Position numbers and translations under genes: made by a program
Shown here: positions 28,373 through 36,811 of the stretch, piece after piece
How the letters are laid out: each line of letters opens with the position of its first letter
How positions within the stretch are numbered: position 1 is the stretch's first letter
The notes under the pieces: model-generated
The model's input: the letters and a program-made list of their open reading frames with translations, nothing else
What the model was told of the DNA's origin: nothing
Databases searched by the model: none
Virus record (IMG/VR): IMGVR_UViG_3300005294_000016
Span: 1-60,531 of that record
Direction: 5' to 3' (one strand)
Length of the DNA stretch: 60,531 bases
Source: a virus

Positions 28373-30198
28373 GCGACGACATCCAGGCCGCTGCGGGCCA
28401 GATGCCCCGGCAACTCCGCGCCTACTGGACTCACGGCAAGGGGGCTGCCGAAATCGCATGGGGGACCCCAAATGATTTTGATCGTTGCGTGAGTCACCTG
28501 AATGACTACGTAACGGACGCCAAGGGCCTGTGCAACGAACTGCACCACGACGCCCTCGGATACTATCCGGCAACGCACGCGAAGATGGAACGTGCGGCAC
28601 ACACGGCTGCCGTGAACTCCCGATCGTGGCAGTCCATGCCCATCGCGGCCCGTGAAACCACCTTCCGCGCCCAGGATGCGGTAGCTCGGGGACTGGAATG
28701 GGCCGGATCTTCGGCATCGAAGTTCAACAGCCTGTTCCTGTGGCGCAAGAGCGACGGGAACGCGGGAAGCCCTGACTCGTACCGGCTCCCGATCGCCGAC
28801 ATCATCAACGGCAAACCCGTCATGATCCCGAGGGCCGTGTTCTCGGCAGGTGTCATCCTGTCCGGTGGCCACGGGGAACTAGAAGGTGTCGTCGATGACC
28901 AGGAGAAGCTGGAACTGAAGCGGGTCGTGTCGGAAATCTACGACAAGCTGCGTGACGAATATCAGGACCCCCGGGTTGTGGCCCCATGGGAACGAGGCGG
29001 AAACGATCGAGAGGATGTCACAGCCGCCATGGACGATTTCAAGAAGGACTGGGAAGTCCTGTTCGGTGACCAGGTGTGGACCCCCGAAGGTCTCGTCGCC
29101 TCCGTCAACTCCAGCGGCTGGACCTCCATGCCGATCGCCGACGTGTCGCGTCCCTGGGACTCCGGCGCCGCGAAAGCCCGCGTGTGGTCGTGGGCGGACG
29201 GGGACTTCCGCAAGTACCGGCGTGCGTTCCTCTGGTACGACCCGGAACACGCCGAACAGAAGAACGGATTCAAGCTCCCGATCGCTGACGTCATCGACGG
29301 GGAGTTGACGATCATCCCGCGTGCCGTCAACGCTGTTGCCGCTGTCCTCGGTGGCGCCCGTGGCGGTGTCGACATCCCCGACTCGGACATGTCGGCTGTC
29401 GAGAACCTGGTGAACCGGATCCAGAAGCGGTTCCCGGACGGCGAGGACTCACAGACCGCATCAGCGGCACCCGTGAAGCCCCCCAGGTCCGCGTTCGAGT
29501 ACAACCACAGTGCCGTGACCGGTCCGCAGCCGTTCACGGTGTCCGCTGACGGCCAGACCGCCTCAGGGCATCTGTGGCTGTGGAACAAGTGCCACGCCGG
29601 TATCGGCAACGAATGTGTCGTGGCACCCCGGACCGCCACCGACTACGCATACTTCCACAACGGCCAGGTGTTGACCGCAGACGGTGCCCTGGTGAAGGTC
29701 GGAAAGATCACGATGGGTACCGGGCATGCGGCACCGGGGCTGCGGTGGATTCCGGCAGCCGACCACTACGACAACACAGGTGTCCAGGCCGCTGTAGGCC
29801 GGGTCACCGAGGACCGCTGGGGTGGCTACTTCAACGGTGTCCCCGTGTCGACGATGACCGAGGAGCAGATCGCCGAGCTGCGGCGTTCCCCGATCTCCGG
29901 GGACTGGCGGCGCATCAACGGGAACCTGGAACTGGTCGCGGCCCTGGCCGTCAATACCCCCGGGTACCCGATCGTGGCATCCCTGGCCGGTGAAGTGCTG
30001 TCGATCACGGCTGCCGGGGTTCTCCTCGCCGATGGCACTGTCGCCAACGAGTACACCGATGGCGCGGACAACGAGGCTGAGTCACGTTATGCTGCGATCA
30101 TCGACGAAGTGGATTCGCAGATGTCCGAGCTGCTGGCGAAGGGCCGGGCTCGGATGGTGCGCAAGATGATCGGGGTCATCCCGGAACGGAGGAAGTGA
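28369..30198 (+). CDS. Capsid maturation protease-like protein with duplicated domain, 609 aa
   Basis: Contains two copies of a domain: W-x-SMPIA...FLW...LPIADIINGKPVMIPRAV (about residues 85-170) and W-x-SMPIADV...AFLWYD...LPIADVIDGELTIIPRAV (about 245-325). The C-terminal 200 residues include FEYNHSAVTGPQPFTVSADG and H-containing motifs typical of actinophage head proteases. Position after MuF and before the capsid fits a maturation protease; catalytic residues not proven. Confidence 0.75.
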   Translation: MSDDIQAAAGQMPRQLRAYWTHGKGAAEIAWGTPNDFDRCVSHLNDYVTDAKGLCNELHHDALGYYPATHAKMERAAHTAAVNSRSWQSMPIAARETTFRAQDAVARGLEWAGSSASKFNSLFLWRKSDGNAGSPDSYRLPIADIINGKPVMIPRAVFSAGVILSGGHGELEGVVDDQEKLELKRVVSEIYDKLRDEYQDPRVVAPWERGGNDREDVTAAMDDFKKDWEVLFGDQVWTPEGLVASVNSSGWTSMPIADVSRPWDSGAAKARVWSWADGDFRKYRRAFLWYDPEHAEQKNGFKLPIADVIDGELTIIPRAVNAVAAVLGGARGGVDIPDSDMSAVENLVNRIQKRFPDGEDSQTASAAPVKPPRSAFEYNHSAVTGPQPFTVSADGQTASGHLWLWNKCHAGIGNECVVAPRTATDYAYFHNGQVLTADGALVKVGKITMGTGHAAPGLRWIPAADHYDNTGVQAAVGRVTEDRWGGYFNGVPVSTMTEEQIAELRRSPISGDWRRINGNLELVAALAVNTPGYPIVASLAGEVLSITAAGVLLADGTVANEYTDGADNEAESRYAAIIDEVDSQMSELLAKGRARMVRKMIGVIPERRK

Positions 30199-30386
30199 TG
30201 GCTGGTGGATGCTGCGGTGGTGCGGCGGCTCAGGCTGCTTCGGTGGCTTCGCCGTACAACGTGAAGCTCCCGGACGGCACGACTGTCACGGTGAAGAGCA
30301 AGGCTGAGGAACGCGTGGAGCGTGACAAGGCATGGGTTCGGATGCGCAAGGATGCCCGTAACGGCGGGTACACTGTGACCCGGTAG
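30198..30386 (+). CDS. Small head-region protein, 62 aa
   Basis: Starts MAGGCCGGAAA; then a DGTTVTVKSKAEERV stretch. GTG 30195 is an alternative start behind GGAGGAA. Similar small glycine-cysteine proteins occur next to actinophage capsid genes; role unknown. Confidence 0.65.
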   Translation: MAGGCCGGAAAQAASVASPYNVKLPDGTTVTVKSKAEERVERDKAWVRMRKDARNGGYTVTR

Positions 30387-30406
30387 GTGCGGGAGTGCCG
30401 AGCCGA

Positions 30407-30446
30407 CAGGAAGCCCAGGGAGCTGAGACCCTGGGCTTCCTGCTTT
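30407..30446. terminator. Terminator between head genes and leftward block
   Basis: 14-bp perfect stem CAGGAAGCCCAGGG/CCCTGGGCTTCCTG with an 8-base loop, then CTTTC. Confidence 0.85.
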
Positions 30447-30733
30447 CACGCTTTCAGTGCCTGTACGATCGCCGCGTACGCCATGGTCTCGTTGCGGTGG
30501 TATGAGGTGTCTTTGATCGCCTTCTTGATCCGTGGGTCTTCGGCGGCCCGGTCCAGGGCGACGCCCTGTTCCCGTGGGGTCATTTCGTCGCTGACGTACG
30601 AGGCTCGCAGGGCTGCGTAGTCCTGTTTCGCGTTCTCCCATGCCGCCCATGACATGATCATGGACTTCTTGGCCTCGTGGGCACTCTTGGATACGCTCAC
30701 GCTTCCGTCTGCCGTGAAGATCGGCTTTCCCAC
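30446..30733 (-). CDS. Hypothetical helical protein, 95 aa
   Basis: GTG 30733 right after AAGGAGGAG. Helical, with AAWENAKQDYAALRASYVSD. Unrecognised; part of the leftward block inserted between head genes. Confidence 0.65.
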   Translation of the reverse strand: MGKPIFTADGSVSVSKSAHEAKKSMIMSWAAWENAKQDYAALRASYVSDEMTPREQGVALDRAAEDPRIKKAIKDTSYHRNETMAYAAIVQALKA

Positions 30734-30852
30734 TTCTCCTCCTTGATCCACTGCTTCTTCTCGCGCTTGCGGGCGATCCTGCGCGCCTTCAACACCGCCG
30801 GACCGCAGCACCACCAGGGCCACGGCCCCGAGGACCCCAGCATCCGACTCAT
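30697..30852 (-). CDS. Small very basic protein, 51 aa
   Basis: ATG 30852 in an ATGA overlap. Trp/Cys-containing N-terminus then KARRIARKREKKQWIKEEK, a basic helix that may bind nucleic acid. Confidence 0.45.
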   Translation of the reverse strand: MSRMLGSSGPWPWWCCGPAVLKARRIARKREKKQWIKEEKWESRSSRQTEA

Positions 30853-30959
30853 CCCAGCATCATCGCCAGGATCGACAACCCGGCACCCAGGGCTGCGAAG
30901 AATCCCGCTACCCACATGCCGCATGACGGTCCGGTCTTTCCCGGCTTGCCTTCAGACAT
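30849..30959 (-). CDS. 36-aa membrane microprotein
   Basis: MSEGKPGKTGPSCGM then one hydrophobic helix (WVAGFFAALGAGLSILAMML). ATGA coupling with the next gene. Confidence 0.55.
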   Translation of the reverse strand: MSEGKPGKTGPSCGMWVAGFFAALGAGLSILAMMLG

Positions 30960-30984
30960 GCCCATCAGAATCCTCGCTTCGGAA

Positions 30985-31191
30985 TCAGCACTCGAACAGG
31001 ATGTGTCGGCGGTCCGGGAAGTCGGCGCACAGAACCTCCGGCTCCGCCTCCGTACCGTCGTAGAGCTGCCAGCCGTACGAGGTTCCGCTTGGCGGCAGGG
31101 ATGCTGCAACGTGCTCGGTTTCCACAGACTCGTGGACGCAGGCACGCATGTGCAGCATGTTCTCGCTGATGATCTCGATCAGTTCCATCAT
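30985..31191 (-). CDS. Hypothetical protein, 68 aa
   Basis: ATG 31191 overlaps the XRE gene stop. Acidic with MELIEIISENMLHMRACVHE. Might be the partner of the HTH protein just upstream, but no toxin family is recognised. Confidence 0.6.
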   Translation of the reverse strand: MMELIEIISENMLHMRACVHESVETEHVAASLPPSGTSYGWQLYDGTEAEPEVLCADFPDRRHILFEC

Positions 31192-31403
31192 TCCTCCATC
31201 GGTACGAGCGCTACGCGGAAGCCCAGCGCTGCCGCCATGATCATGTATGTCCCCAGGTTCATGGAACCTGCGGTCTCTGACTCGGAAATGGCAGACTGCT
31301 TGGTTCCGGTGGCTTGCGCCAGTTCGTGCTGCGTAAAACCCTGCACGATCCGAGACCTGCGCAGTAGGTCCACACCGTGACGTGGATCCTCGATCAGTTC
31401 CAT
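31188..31403 (-). CDS. XRE-type HTH regulator, 71 aa
   Basis: ATG 31403 behind GGAGGG. Cro/C1 HTH: QGFTQHELAQATGTKQSAIS (about residues 22-41) followed by NLGTYMIMAAALGFRV. Resembles antitoxin-type or phage repressor HTHs. Driven by the leftward promoter at 31427-31455, back to back with the capsid promoter, which it could control. Confidence 0.85.
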   Translation of the reverse strand: MELIEDPRHGVDLLRRSRIVQGFTQHELAQATGTKQSAISESETAGSMNLGTYMIMAAALGFRVALVPMEE

Positions 31404-31426
31404 CAACCCTCCTCGGTTACACATGA

Positions 31427-31455
31427 CGATACTCAGACATCCCCGCTTCTGTCAA
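31427..31455 (-). promoter_or_regulatory. Leftward promoter of the XRE block
   Basis: TTGACA, 17 bases, GTATCG (or 16 bases, AGTATC) on the minus strand. Confidence 0.7.
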
Positions 31456-31465
31456 CCCAGACTTT

Positions 31466-31494
31466 TTGACGAAGTAGACCAAGTCGGCTATCTT
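31466..31494 (+). promoter_or_regulatory. Promoter of the major capsid operon
   Basis: TTGACG (31466-31471), 17-base spacer, TATCTT (31489-31494). The best sigma-70-type promoter in the structural region. A four-codon ORF (ATG 31499 to TAG 31513) follows. Confidence 0.8.
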
Positions 31495-31561
31495 GACCAT
31501 GGAGCCAAGCTAGCTCCCCAGGGTGATGCGCCTAGAGCCTGCCCGAAGAACCGGACCCCCA

Positions 31562-31582
31562 TCCGGCCTTCGGAAGGCCGGA
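31562..31582 (+). other. Leader hairpin before the capsid gene
   Basis: 9-bp stem TCCGGCCTT/AAGGCCGGA with loop CGG, 22 bases before ATG 31605 and upstream of the ribosome site GAAGGAG. May stabilise the abundant capsid mRNA. Confidence 0.6.
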
Positions 31583-31604
31583 CACCCTGAAGGAGAAGCC
31601 AGCA

Positions 31605-33395
31605 ATGGCATTCGAGATTCCGGGCGAGGACACGCTCAAGCGACTGTCCGCAAACGCCCTCGAAGAACTGCGCGAACTCGCAGTCCAGGAACACACCAGC
31701 CTCCGGGCCTCCCTCGCCGACGACGCCACCAAGACCACCGAAGAGAACGTCGCGGCACTCCAGAGCCTCGTCGCGTTCGTCGGCCAGGTTGACGGGCTCA
31801 TCGACACCGCCGAAGCCAACGCGGCTGCCGTAGCGACCGAGATCCCCGCCCGTCCGAAGAAGACCGAAGTCGTGGCGGCCAACACCCCCGTGGACGGCCC
31901 GAAGTTCGGCGAGGACGGCACCAAGGACGTCGCATCCCAGGTGAGCGCCCCGACTGTTGCCGGAACCACCGCGACTGTCGTGGAAGCCACCGTCACCGCA
32001 GCGTCGGCAGCCCCGACGATTGCCGACCTGGCCCCGTATGTGCCGACCCCGGCGATCGAAGAAGGCACCGAGCCGAAGCAGTTCTCGATCATCGCTTCGG
32101 CGACCCTGGACACCAAGGCCGGTTCCGTCACCTCCGGTGCCGAACTGGACTGGACCCAGCTTGCCGAAGCGTTCCAGAGCCTCGCCGAAGGCAACAAGAG
32201 CCTCGCCCAGTTCGGTGGCCCCGCCACCCGCCAGCGGACCCGGCTCGCCTCGATCCGTCGTGAGGCCACCGCAGACCGGGTGATCCTCGGCAACGAGACC
32301 TCCGAGCAGGCTTACGAAAAGCTCCGTGCCATGTCGAACGGCTACGGCAAGGACCTCGTTGCGGGTCGGATCTCCCAGACGGCCGCGAACGGCTTCTGCA
32401 CCCCGTCCACGCCGATCTACGACACCTGTTCGCCGATCACCGCCACGGGCCTGCTGAACGCCCCGCGCATGGTGGTTCCGCGTGGTGGCGTGATCCACAA
32501 CCAGGGCCTGGACTTCGCCGACTTCTTCGGCGACGACTTCGTCCTGCCGATCCCCGGCCACAACATCCTCACCGAGGCCCAGGTCATCGCCGACACCGCG
32601 AAGACCTGCTTCGAGATCCCGTGTCCGCCGTTCGTGGACGACCGCCTGAACATCGCGGCCCTCTGCCTCACCGGGTCGATTCTCCAGAACCGGACCTACC
32701 CCGAGTTCGTGTCGACGTTCGTCCAGGGTTCCATCGCCGCGATGGCCCACCTGGTGAACCGTGAGATCATCGCCGCGATCGTCACCGGTTCGACGGCGGT
32801 CACGCTGAGCACCGTTGACCCGTGGGTCTCGGACGGCACGGTCCTGTCGCAGCTCATGTCCGCCGTGGAAATGGCGGTCTGGGACCTGCGCTACATCTAC
32901 CGCACCGACCCGAACCAGGTGTTCACGGTGGTGCTGCCCCTGTGGATCCAGGCTCAGCTCCGCGCCGACTACCTGCGCCAGAACGCGCGGGTCTCGGATG
33001 ATCTTGCGGACAGTCTCATCCTGTCGATGTTTCGTACCCGTGGTGCCCTTGTGCAGTACGTCTACGACTGGCAGGACGCCTTCGCCCCGGGCGCCATCCC
33101 GGCCGCGAACCAGGCCGGTTCCATCGCAGCCCCGATCCTGTCGCTCCCGTTCAACGTGAGCTTCCTGATCTACCTGCCGGGTACGTGGGTCGTCGGTGAG
33201 CTGGACATCATCCGACTTGATCTTGTGTACGATTCGACCCTTTTGGCCCAGAACCAGGTGACCCAGCTCTTCATGGAAGACGGCTGGAAGCCCATGAGGA
33301 TGTGCCAGCACTCCCGGGTCTACACGGTCAACATCTGCCCGAACGGTTCCACCGGCGTCCAGCGCGCCGTGACCTGCACGGACATCATCCCGTAA
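31605..33395 (+). CDS. Major capsid protein with N-terminal scaffold-like domain, 596 aa
   Basis: Residues 1-200 are Ala/Thr/Glu-rich with helices (NALEELRELAVQEHTSLRAS), like a fused scaffolding or delta domain; residues about 210-596 have the HK97-like layout with VPRGGVIHNQG and GALVQYVYDWQDA. Forms the icosahedral shell; the N-terminal part is probably cleaved by the upstream protease-like protein. Strong own promoter and ribosome site. Confidence 0.85.
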   Translation: MAFEIPGEDTLKRLSANALEELRELAVQEHTSLRASLADDATKTTEENVAALQSLVAFVGQVDGLIDTAEANAAAVATEIPARPKKTEVVAANTPVDGPKFGEDGTKDVASQVSAPTVAGTTATVVEATVTAASAAPTIADLAPYVPTPAIEEGTEPKQFSIIASATLDTKAGSVTSGAELDWTQLAEAFQSLAEGNKSLAQFGGPATRQRTRLASIRREATADRVILGNETSEQAYEKLRAMSNGYGKDLVAGRISQTAANGFCTPSTPIYDTCSPITATGLLNAPRMVVPRGGVIHNQGLDFADFFGDDFVLPIPGHNILTEAQVIADTAKTCFEIPCPPFVDDRLNIAALCLTGSILQNRTYPEFVSTFVQGSIAAMAHLVNREIIAAIVTGSTAVTLSTVDPWVSDGTVLSQLMSAVEMAVWDLRYIYRTDPNQVFTVVLPLWIQAQLRADYLRQNARVSDDLADSLILSMFRTRGALVQYVYDWQDAFAPGAIPAANQAGSIAAPILSLPFNVSFLIYLPGTWVVGELDIIRLDLVYDSTLLAQNQVTQLFMEDGWKPMRMCQHSRVYTVNICPNGSTGVQRAVTCTDIIP

Positions 33396-33401
33396 TCCCT
33401 G

Positions 33402-33434
33402 AGTGGCGGGGACCCGGACAGGATCCCCGCCACT
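33402..33434 (+). other. Intercistronic hairpin after the capsid gene
   Basis: 11-bp stem AGTGGCGGGGA/TCCCCGCCACT, no T-run. Probably an attenuator or mRNA-stabilising stem limiting expression downstream. Confidence 0.6.
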
Positions 33435-33470
33435 GCTCGGATTCAAGATCCTTAAGGAGGTGTACAGCAG

Positions 33471-34325
33471 ATGGTAGCGATCATCCCGGCTCCGGTAATC
33501 CCGAAGCCGACCCCCGAAAGCCCACTCCGGTACGGCCTGTTCCAGGCCGCCATCGGCCCCCTGAACTTCCCTGACCGCCACATGCGCGGCGGGGGCCTGA
33601 AGTACTGGGAAGTCATGTGCGGTGGCGGCTCCGGGTATGAGATCGAATGCCTGGCGGCACTGGACACGAAGACGTTCAACACCGCCGGACTGAACGTGAT
33701 CACAGCAGTGCCGTTCGTCGTGAAGTCGAACTTCACCTGCTCCCCGGTCGGCCTGAGCCAGCAGGAACTCGACGCCCTGGCACTCCAGAAGCTCCACTCC
33801 GTGGAGCAGGCCGTCCTGGAGTCGGTCTTCGACTCCGGCGACTTCGCACAGGCCCCGAGCCTGGCGAACAACCCGGCAGTCGTGAACCTGTCCGCGACAT
33901 CCCCGAACGCCACCAGCGTCGTGGACGTCACGTCAGTGCTGGAACGCGCCATGTACTGCACCAGCCAGTACGGCGTCCCCGCCTACCTGCACGTCCCGAT
34001 CCCGGTGTTCAACCGGATGAAGTTCGACCACCTGATCGAATTCGACGGTCTGCGCTGGCGGACCCCGATGGGTTCAGTGGTGTCGGCGGGCTGCTACGCG
34101 GGTCTCACACCTGTCGGAGCTGCCCCCGCTGAGGGAACGTTCTGGATGTACGCGACCGGCCAGACGGTCGTGTGGCGCACCGGTAACGGGGAAGAAGAGG
34201 TCATCCCGGTACAGGGTGCCCTCAACCGGACCACGAACCAGTACACGGCTCTCGTGGAACGGGAATACGCGGTCACTTTCGAGTGCGCGGTGTACGCGAA
34301 GCCGGTGACCCTGTGGGCACCGTGA
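33471..34325 (+). CDS. Capsid-associated (minor capsid) protein, 284 aa
   Basis: Strong ribosome site AAGGAGG. C-terminal half LHVPIPVFNRM...TFWMYATGQTVVWR...ALVEREYAVTFECAVYA resembles the second capsid-type protein found after the major capsid gene in actinophages. Role in shell decoration or vertex is inferred from position. Confidence 0.6.
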   Translation: MVAIIPAPVIPKPTPESPLRYGLFQAAIGPLNFPDRHMRGGGLKYWEVMCGGGSGYEIECLAALDTKTFNTAGLNVITAVPFVVKSNFTCSPVGLSQQELDALALQKLHSVEQAVLESVFDSGDFAQAPSLANNPAVVNLSATSPNATSVVDVTSVLERAMYCTSQYGVPAYLHVPIPVFNRMKFDHLIEFDGLRWRTPMGSVVSAGCYAGLTPVGAAPAEGTFWMYATGQTVVWRTGNGEEEVIPVQGALNRTTNQYTALVEREYAVTFECAVYAKPVTLWAP

Positions 34326-34588
34326 TCGTTCACCCTGACACGCAGGAGCTGCTGCCGGTGATCGGCCGGGAACTCCTGGCCCTGGCCGACAACGTCTACC
34401 AGGTCGAATACGTGATGTGGCCGAGCCCCGGCTTCCGGGTGCCGGAGGAACTGTTCAACCGGTGGGAAGCTCTCGGCTCGATCAGCGTTCCGGAATCTTC
34501 ACAGACCCTGGAGCCGGAAGCCACCGAAACGCCTGAACCGGCCAAGCGTAAGCCCGGTCGGCCGAGAAAGAACACGGAGGGTCAGTAA
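34322..34588 (+). CDS. Head-tail connector-like protein with AT-hook tail, 88 aa
   Basis: GTG 34322 in a GTGA overlap. Small helical domain, then a Pro/Glu/Ser linker and KRKPGRPRKN, an AT-hook motif able to bind DNA. Such tails occur on small head-completion proteins. Confidence 0.6.
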   Translation: MIVHPDTQELLPVIGRELLALADNVYQVEYVMWPSPGFRVPEELFNRWEALGSISVPESSQTLEPEATETPEPAKRKPGRPRKNTEGQ

Positions 34589-35529
34589 TGGCCAGCGAGT
34601 GCCACAGTGTAGTCCGGGCACCCGCGATGCGGGTGACCCGTCTCGACGCGTGCGGTGTACCCGTGGAGTCCGCGTGCTCCTCGGCCACAACGGACGGTTT
34701 CGTGGAGATCGCCCTGACGAAGATCCTTCAGGAACGTCAGGACGCTCTCCAGCTCAACGCCAACGGAGACATCTGCGTCGACAAGCCGAAGGAGCCGATC
34801 CTTCGCTGGTATGAGGCGAACATTCAGTTCTGCCGCGTGGACCCGGAACTGTTCAACATCATGACCAACGAGCCGCTGGTCCTCAACGACGCCGTGGCCC
34901 CGGTCGCGGTCGGTTGGGATACCGCCGTTGGTTCGGCATCGGCCGCGAACTTCGCCCTGGAGTTCTGGGTCGGTACCGAAGACGACTGCGACGACACTGA
35001 CGTCGTGTACGGCTACGGTCTCCTGCCGTTCCTGCGTCAGGGCTACCTCACCGATGTCACGTTCAACAACGGTGTCGTCACATTCACCGTGAACGCGATC
35101 ACCCGAGGCAACTCGCAGTGGGGGGTCGGCCCGTACAACGTGCTGATCAACCAGACCGGAGCCAACGCGGGCCTCCCCGGTCCGCTGCTGACCGCCATCG
35201 GCCCCCTGGTGCACAAGCGGTTCTTCTGGACCACCCTGGGTCCGCCGCTGTCCCAGTGCGGATGCATGGACGCCACGCCGCTGCTGGTTAACACGCCAGC
35301 CGGTGGTACGGCACCCGAGGACATCACGTTCACGATCCCCACGGACCTGAGCGGCAACCCACTGGTTCCGGGCATCCTGGACTTCGACGACCTGACCGCC
35401 GACCAGGTGGTGACCACCGGAACCCCGGTGGTCCACAGCTACACGGTTGCGGGCACCTACAACGCCACCTACCGCCTGACGACACAGTCCGGTCCGACCT
35501 GGACCTCGGCGAACATCGTCATCACCTGA
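34588..35529 (+). CDS. Major tail protein-like with C-terminal Ig-like domain, 313 aa
   Basis: Beta-rich throughout. Residues about 230-313 (APEDITFTIPTDLSG to SANIVIT) look like a bacterial Ig/PKD-type surface domain, frequent at the end of tail tube proteins. Followed by a terminator, as for a highly expressed gene. Confidence 0.7.
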   Translation: MASECHSVVRAPAMRVTRLDACGVPVESACSSATTDGFVEIALTKILQERQDALQLNANGDICVDKPKEPILRWYEANIQFCRVDPELFNIMTNEPLVLNDAVAPVAVGWDTAVGSASAANFALEFWVGTEDDCDDTDVVYGYGLLPFLRQGYLTDVTFNNGVVTFTVNAITRGNSQWGVGPYNVLINQTGANAGLPGPLLTAIGPLVHKRFFWTTLGPPLSQCGCMDATPLLVNTPAGGTAPEDITFTIPTDLSGNPLVPGILDFDDLTADQVVTTGTPVVHSYTVAGTYNATYRLTTQSGPTWTSANIVIT

Positions 35530-35546
35530 TCCGCACCTAGACGGAG

Positions 35547-35580
35547 CCCCCTGGCACACCTCCCCGTGGCCAGGGGGTTT
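35547..35580 (+). terminator. Terminator after major tail gene
   Basis: 9-bp stem CCCCCTGGC/GCCAGGGGG followed by TTTCTCG. Confidence 0.85.
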
Positions 35581-35606
35581 CTCGTTGCGTCAGCTAGACT
35601 TCCGGC

Positions 35607-35825
35607 ATGATCGATAGACATGGAAAGAGATTCGAGAACTGCTCTGGGTGCGGTTCAACTTTTTGGGCAGAGCGCGGGGCGCCCCAGGTACTCTACGACA
35701 TCCACTTCTGCGCATGCGGTACGGCAGATCGGATCACGGCGGCGCCGGAACCCTCAACGATCCAGAGAACTCGGCGCCGTCGCAGCGGTCATGCCTTGCG
35801 GAAGTTCGCGCCGTCAAGGGAGTAG
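35607..35825 (+). CDS. Small zinc-ribbon protein, 72 aa
   Basis: ATG 35607 is six bases after TAGACT, a possible leaderless start. CSGC (residues 12-15) and CACG (35-38) fit a zinc ribbon; basic tail RTRRRRSG. Its end overlaps the convergent tail-fibre gene by 37 bases. Confidence 0.5.
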   Translation: MIDRHGKRFENCSGCGSTFWAERGAPQVLYDIHFCACGTADRITAAPEPSTIQRTRRRRSGHALRKFAPSRE

Positions 35826-36802
35826 GTGATCCCGGTTCCGATGGCCTGGTCGGCGACACACACTCCGGTGGCACCTTTGCAGGTGAACCGGACGGCAAGG
35901 TTGCCGCTGGTCCTGCCGACGAACTGGACCCAGGCTGCCGGACGGTGCGCGGCGTCAATGGTGAACAGGGTTGTCTGGGCGGGCACGGATGCGCCCGTGT
36001 TCGTGAAATTCCCATCCATCCACACCCGGTTGTCCGAAGGCACGTAGGTGCTGGTCACCGGATACGGGGCACCCGTGTTGAGCGGATTGCCGTCGTTGAT
36101 CAGGGTCGCGTTGGCTATGGTGCCGTTGAACGCGACACCCAGGGGCGCGCTGGGCAGCATTGACCGGCCACCGGCCGACAGGATGTCACCGTTTCCCAGG
36201 ACCTGGAACATGTGCGTCGCGGCATCGGACAATGTCGCCTGGGCGATTGCCGTGGACAGGCCGTCACGGGCCGCGTTGCTCATGAACCGTGCGGGCACCT
36301 GGTCTTCTGGTACGCCACGGACCCGAAGTAGGTTGAATTCGTTGCCGTACACGGTCCTGGTGCCGTTATACAGCCAACGCCACGAGTCCTTCGCCGTGCC
36401 AGGAGTCACCAAAGTCGGCCGATTCCACAGGACGATCGTATCGTTTTCGGGAATCGTCCCGGCAAGCCGCTGATACGGCAGGGTACCGGTGGTGATCCAC
36501 GCCGCATCCTGGTTGAACGGATCAATGGGTCCGCTGGCCGGTTCGACCTGGATGTAGTCGGAAGGCCAGGACCCGTCCTGGCGCACCACGAGGACCGGGT
36601 TGGTGCCGGGGATCGGGTTCGTGGTTGGTGAGCCTTTGGTGGAGTTGGGCAGGACAAGACCCGTCCCGACGAAGGATGCTTCCTTGATCCGCAGGGTGCC
36701 GATGGGGTCGCCGGGTACTTCGTCAACGGTGATGGTCAGGTCTTGGCCGAAAGCGTTGACGGTGGTGTCGACAGGCCCGGCCCAGTGGATGTGATCGGTC
36801 AT
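35789..36802 (-). CDS. Tail fibre or receptor-binding protein, 337 aa
   Basis: Beta-rich, Gly/Asn/Thr-rich C-terminal domain (GNFTNTGASVPAQTTLFTID) like trimeric fibre tips; N-terminal strand-rich domain. Adjacent to a longer fibre gene in the same leftward unit, so host-range function is likely. Confidence 0.65.
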   Translation of the reverse strand: MTDHIHWAGPVDTTVNAFGQDLTITVDEVPGDPIGTLRIKEASFVGTGLVLPNSTKGSPTTNPIPGTNPVLVVRQDGSWPSDYIQVEPASGPIDPFNQDAAWITTGTLPYQRLAGTIPENDTIVLWNRPTLVTPGTAKDSWRWLYNGTRTVYGNEFNLLRVRGVPEDQVPARFMSNAARDGLSTAIAQATLSDAATHMFQVLGNGDILSAGGRSMLPSAPLGVAFNGTIANATLINDGNPLNTGAPYPVTSTYVPSDNRVWMDGNFTNTGASVPAQTTLFTIDAAHRPAAWVQFVGRTSGNLAVRFTCKGATGVCVADQAIGTGITYSLDGANFRKA

Positions 36803-36811
36803 CGGATGCTC

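Noticed and set aside
31488-33797. 769-codon minus-strand frame over the capsid gene, and a similar 600-codon frame at 25482-27284 over the portal
   Set aside because: Both are GC-driven antisense frames with low-complexity Arg/Gly/Val composition; the plus-strand genes have promoters, ribosome sites and family features.
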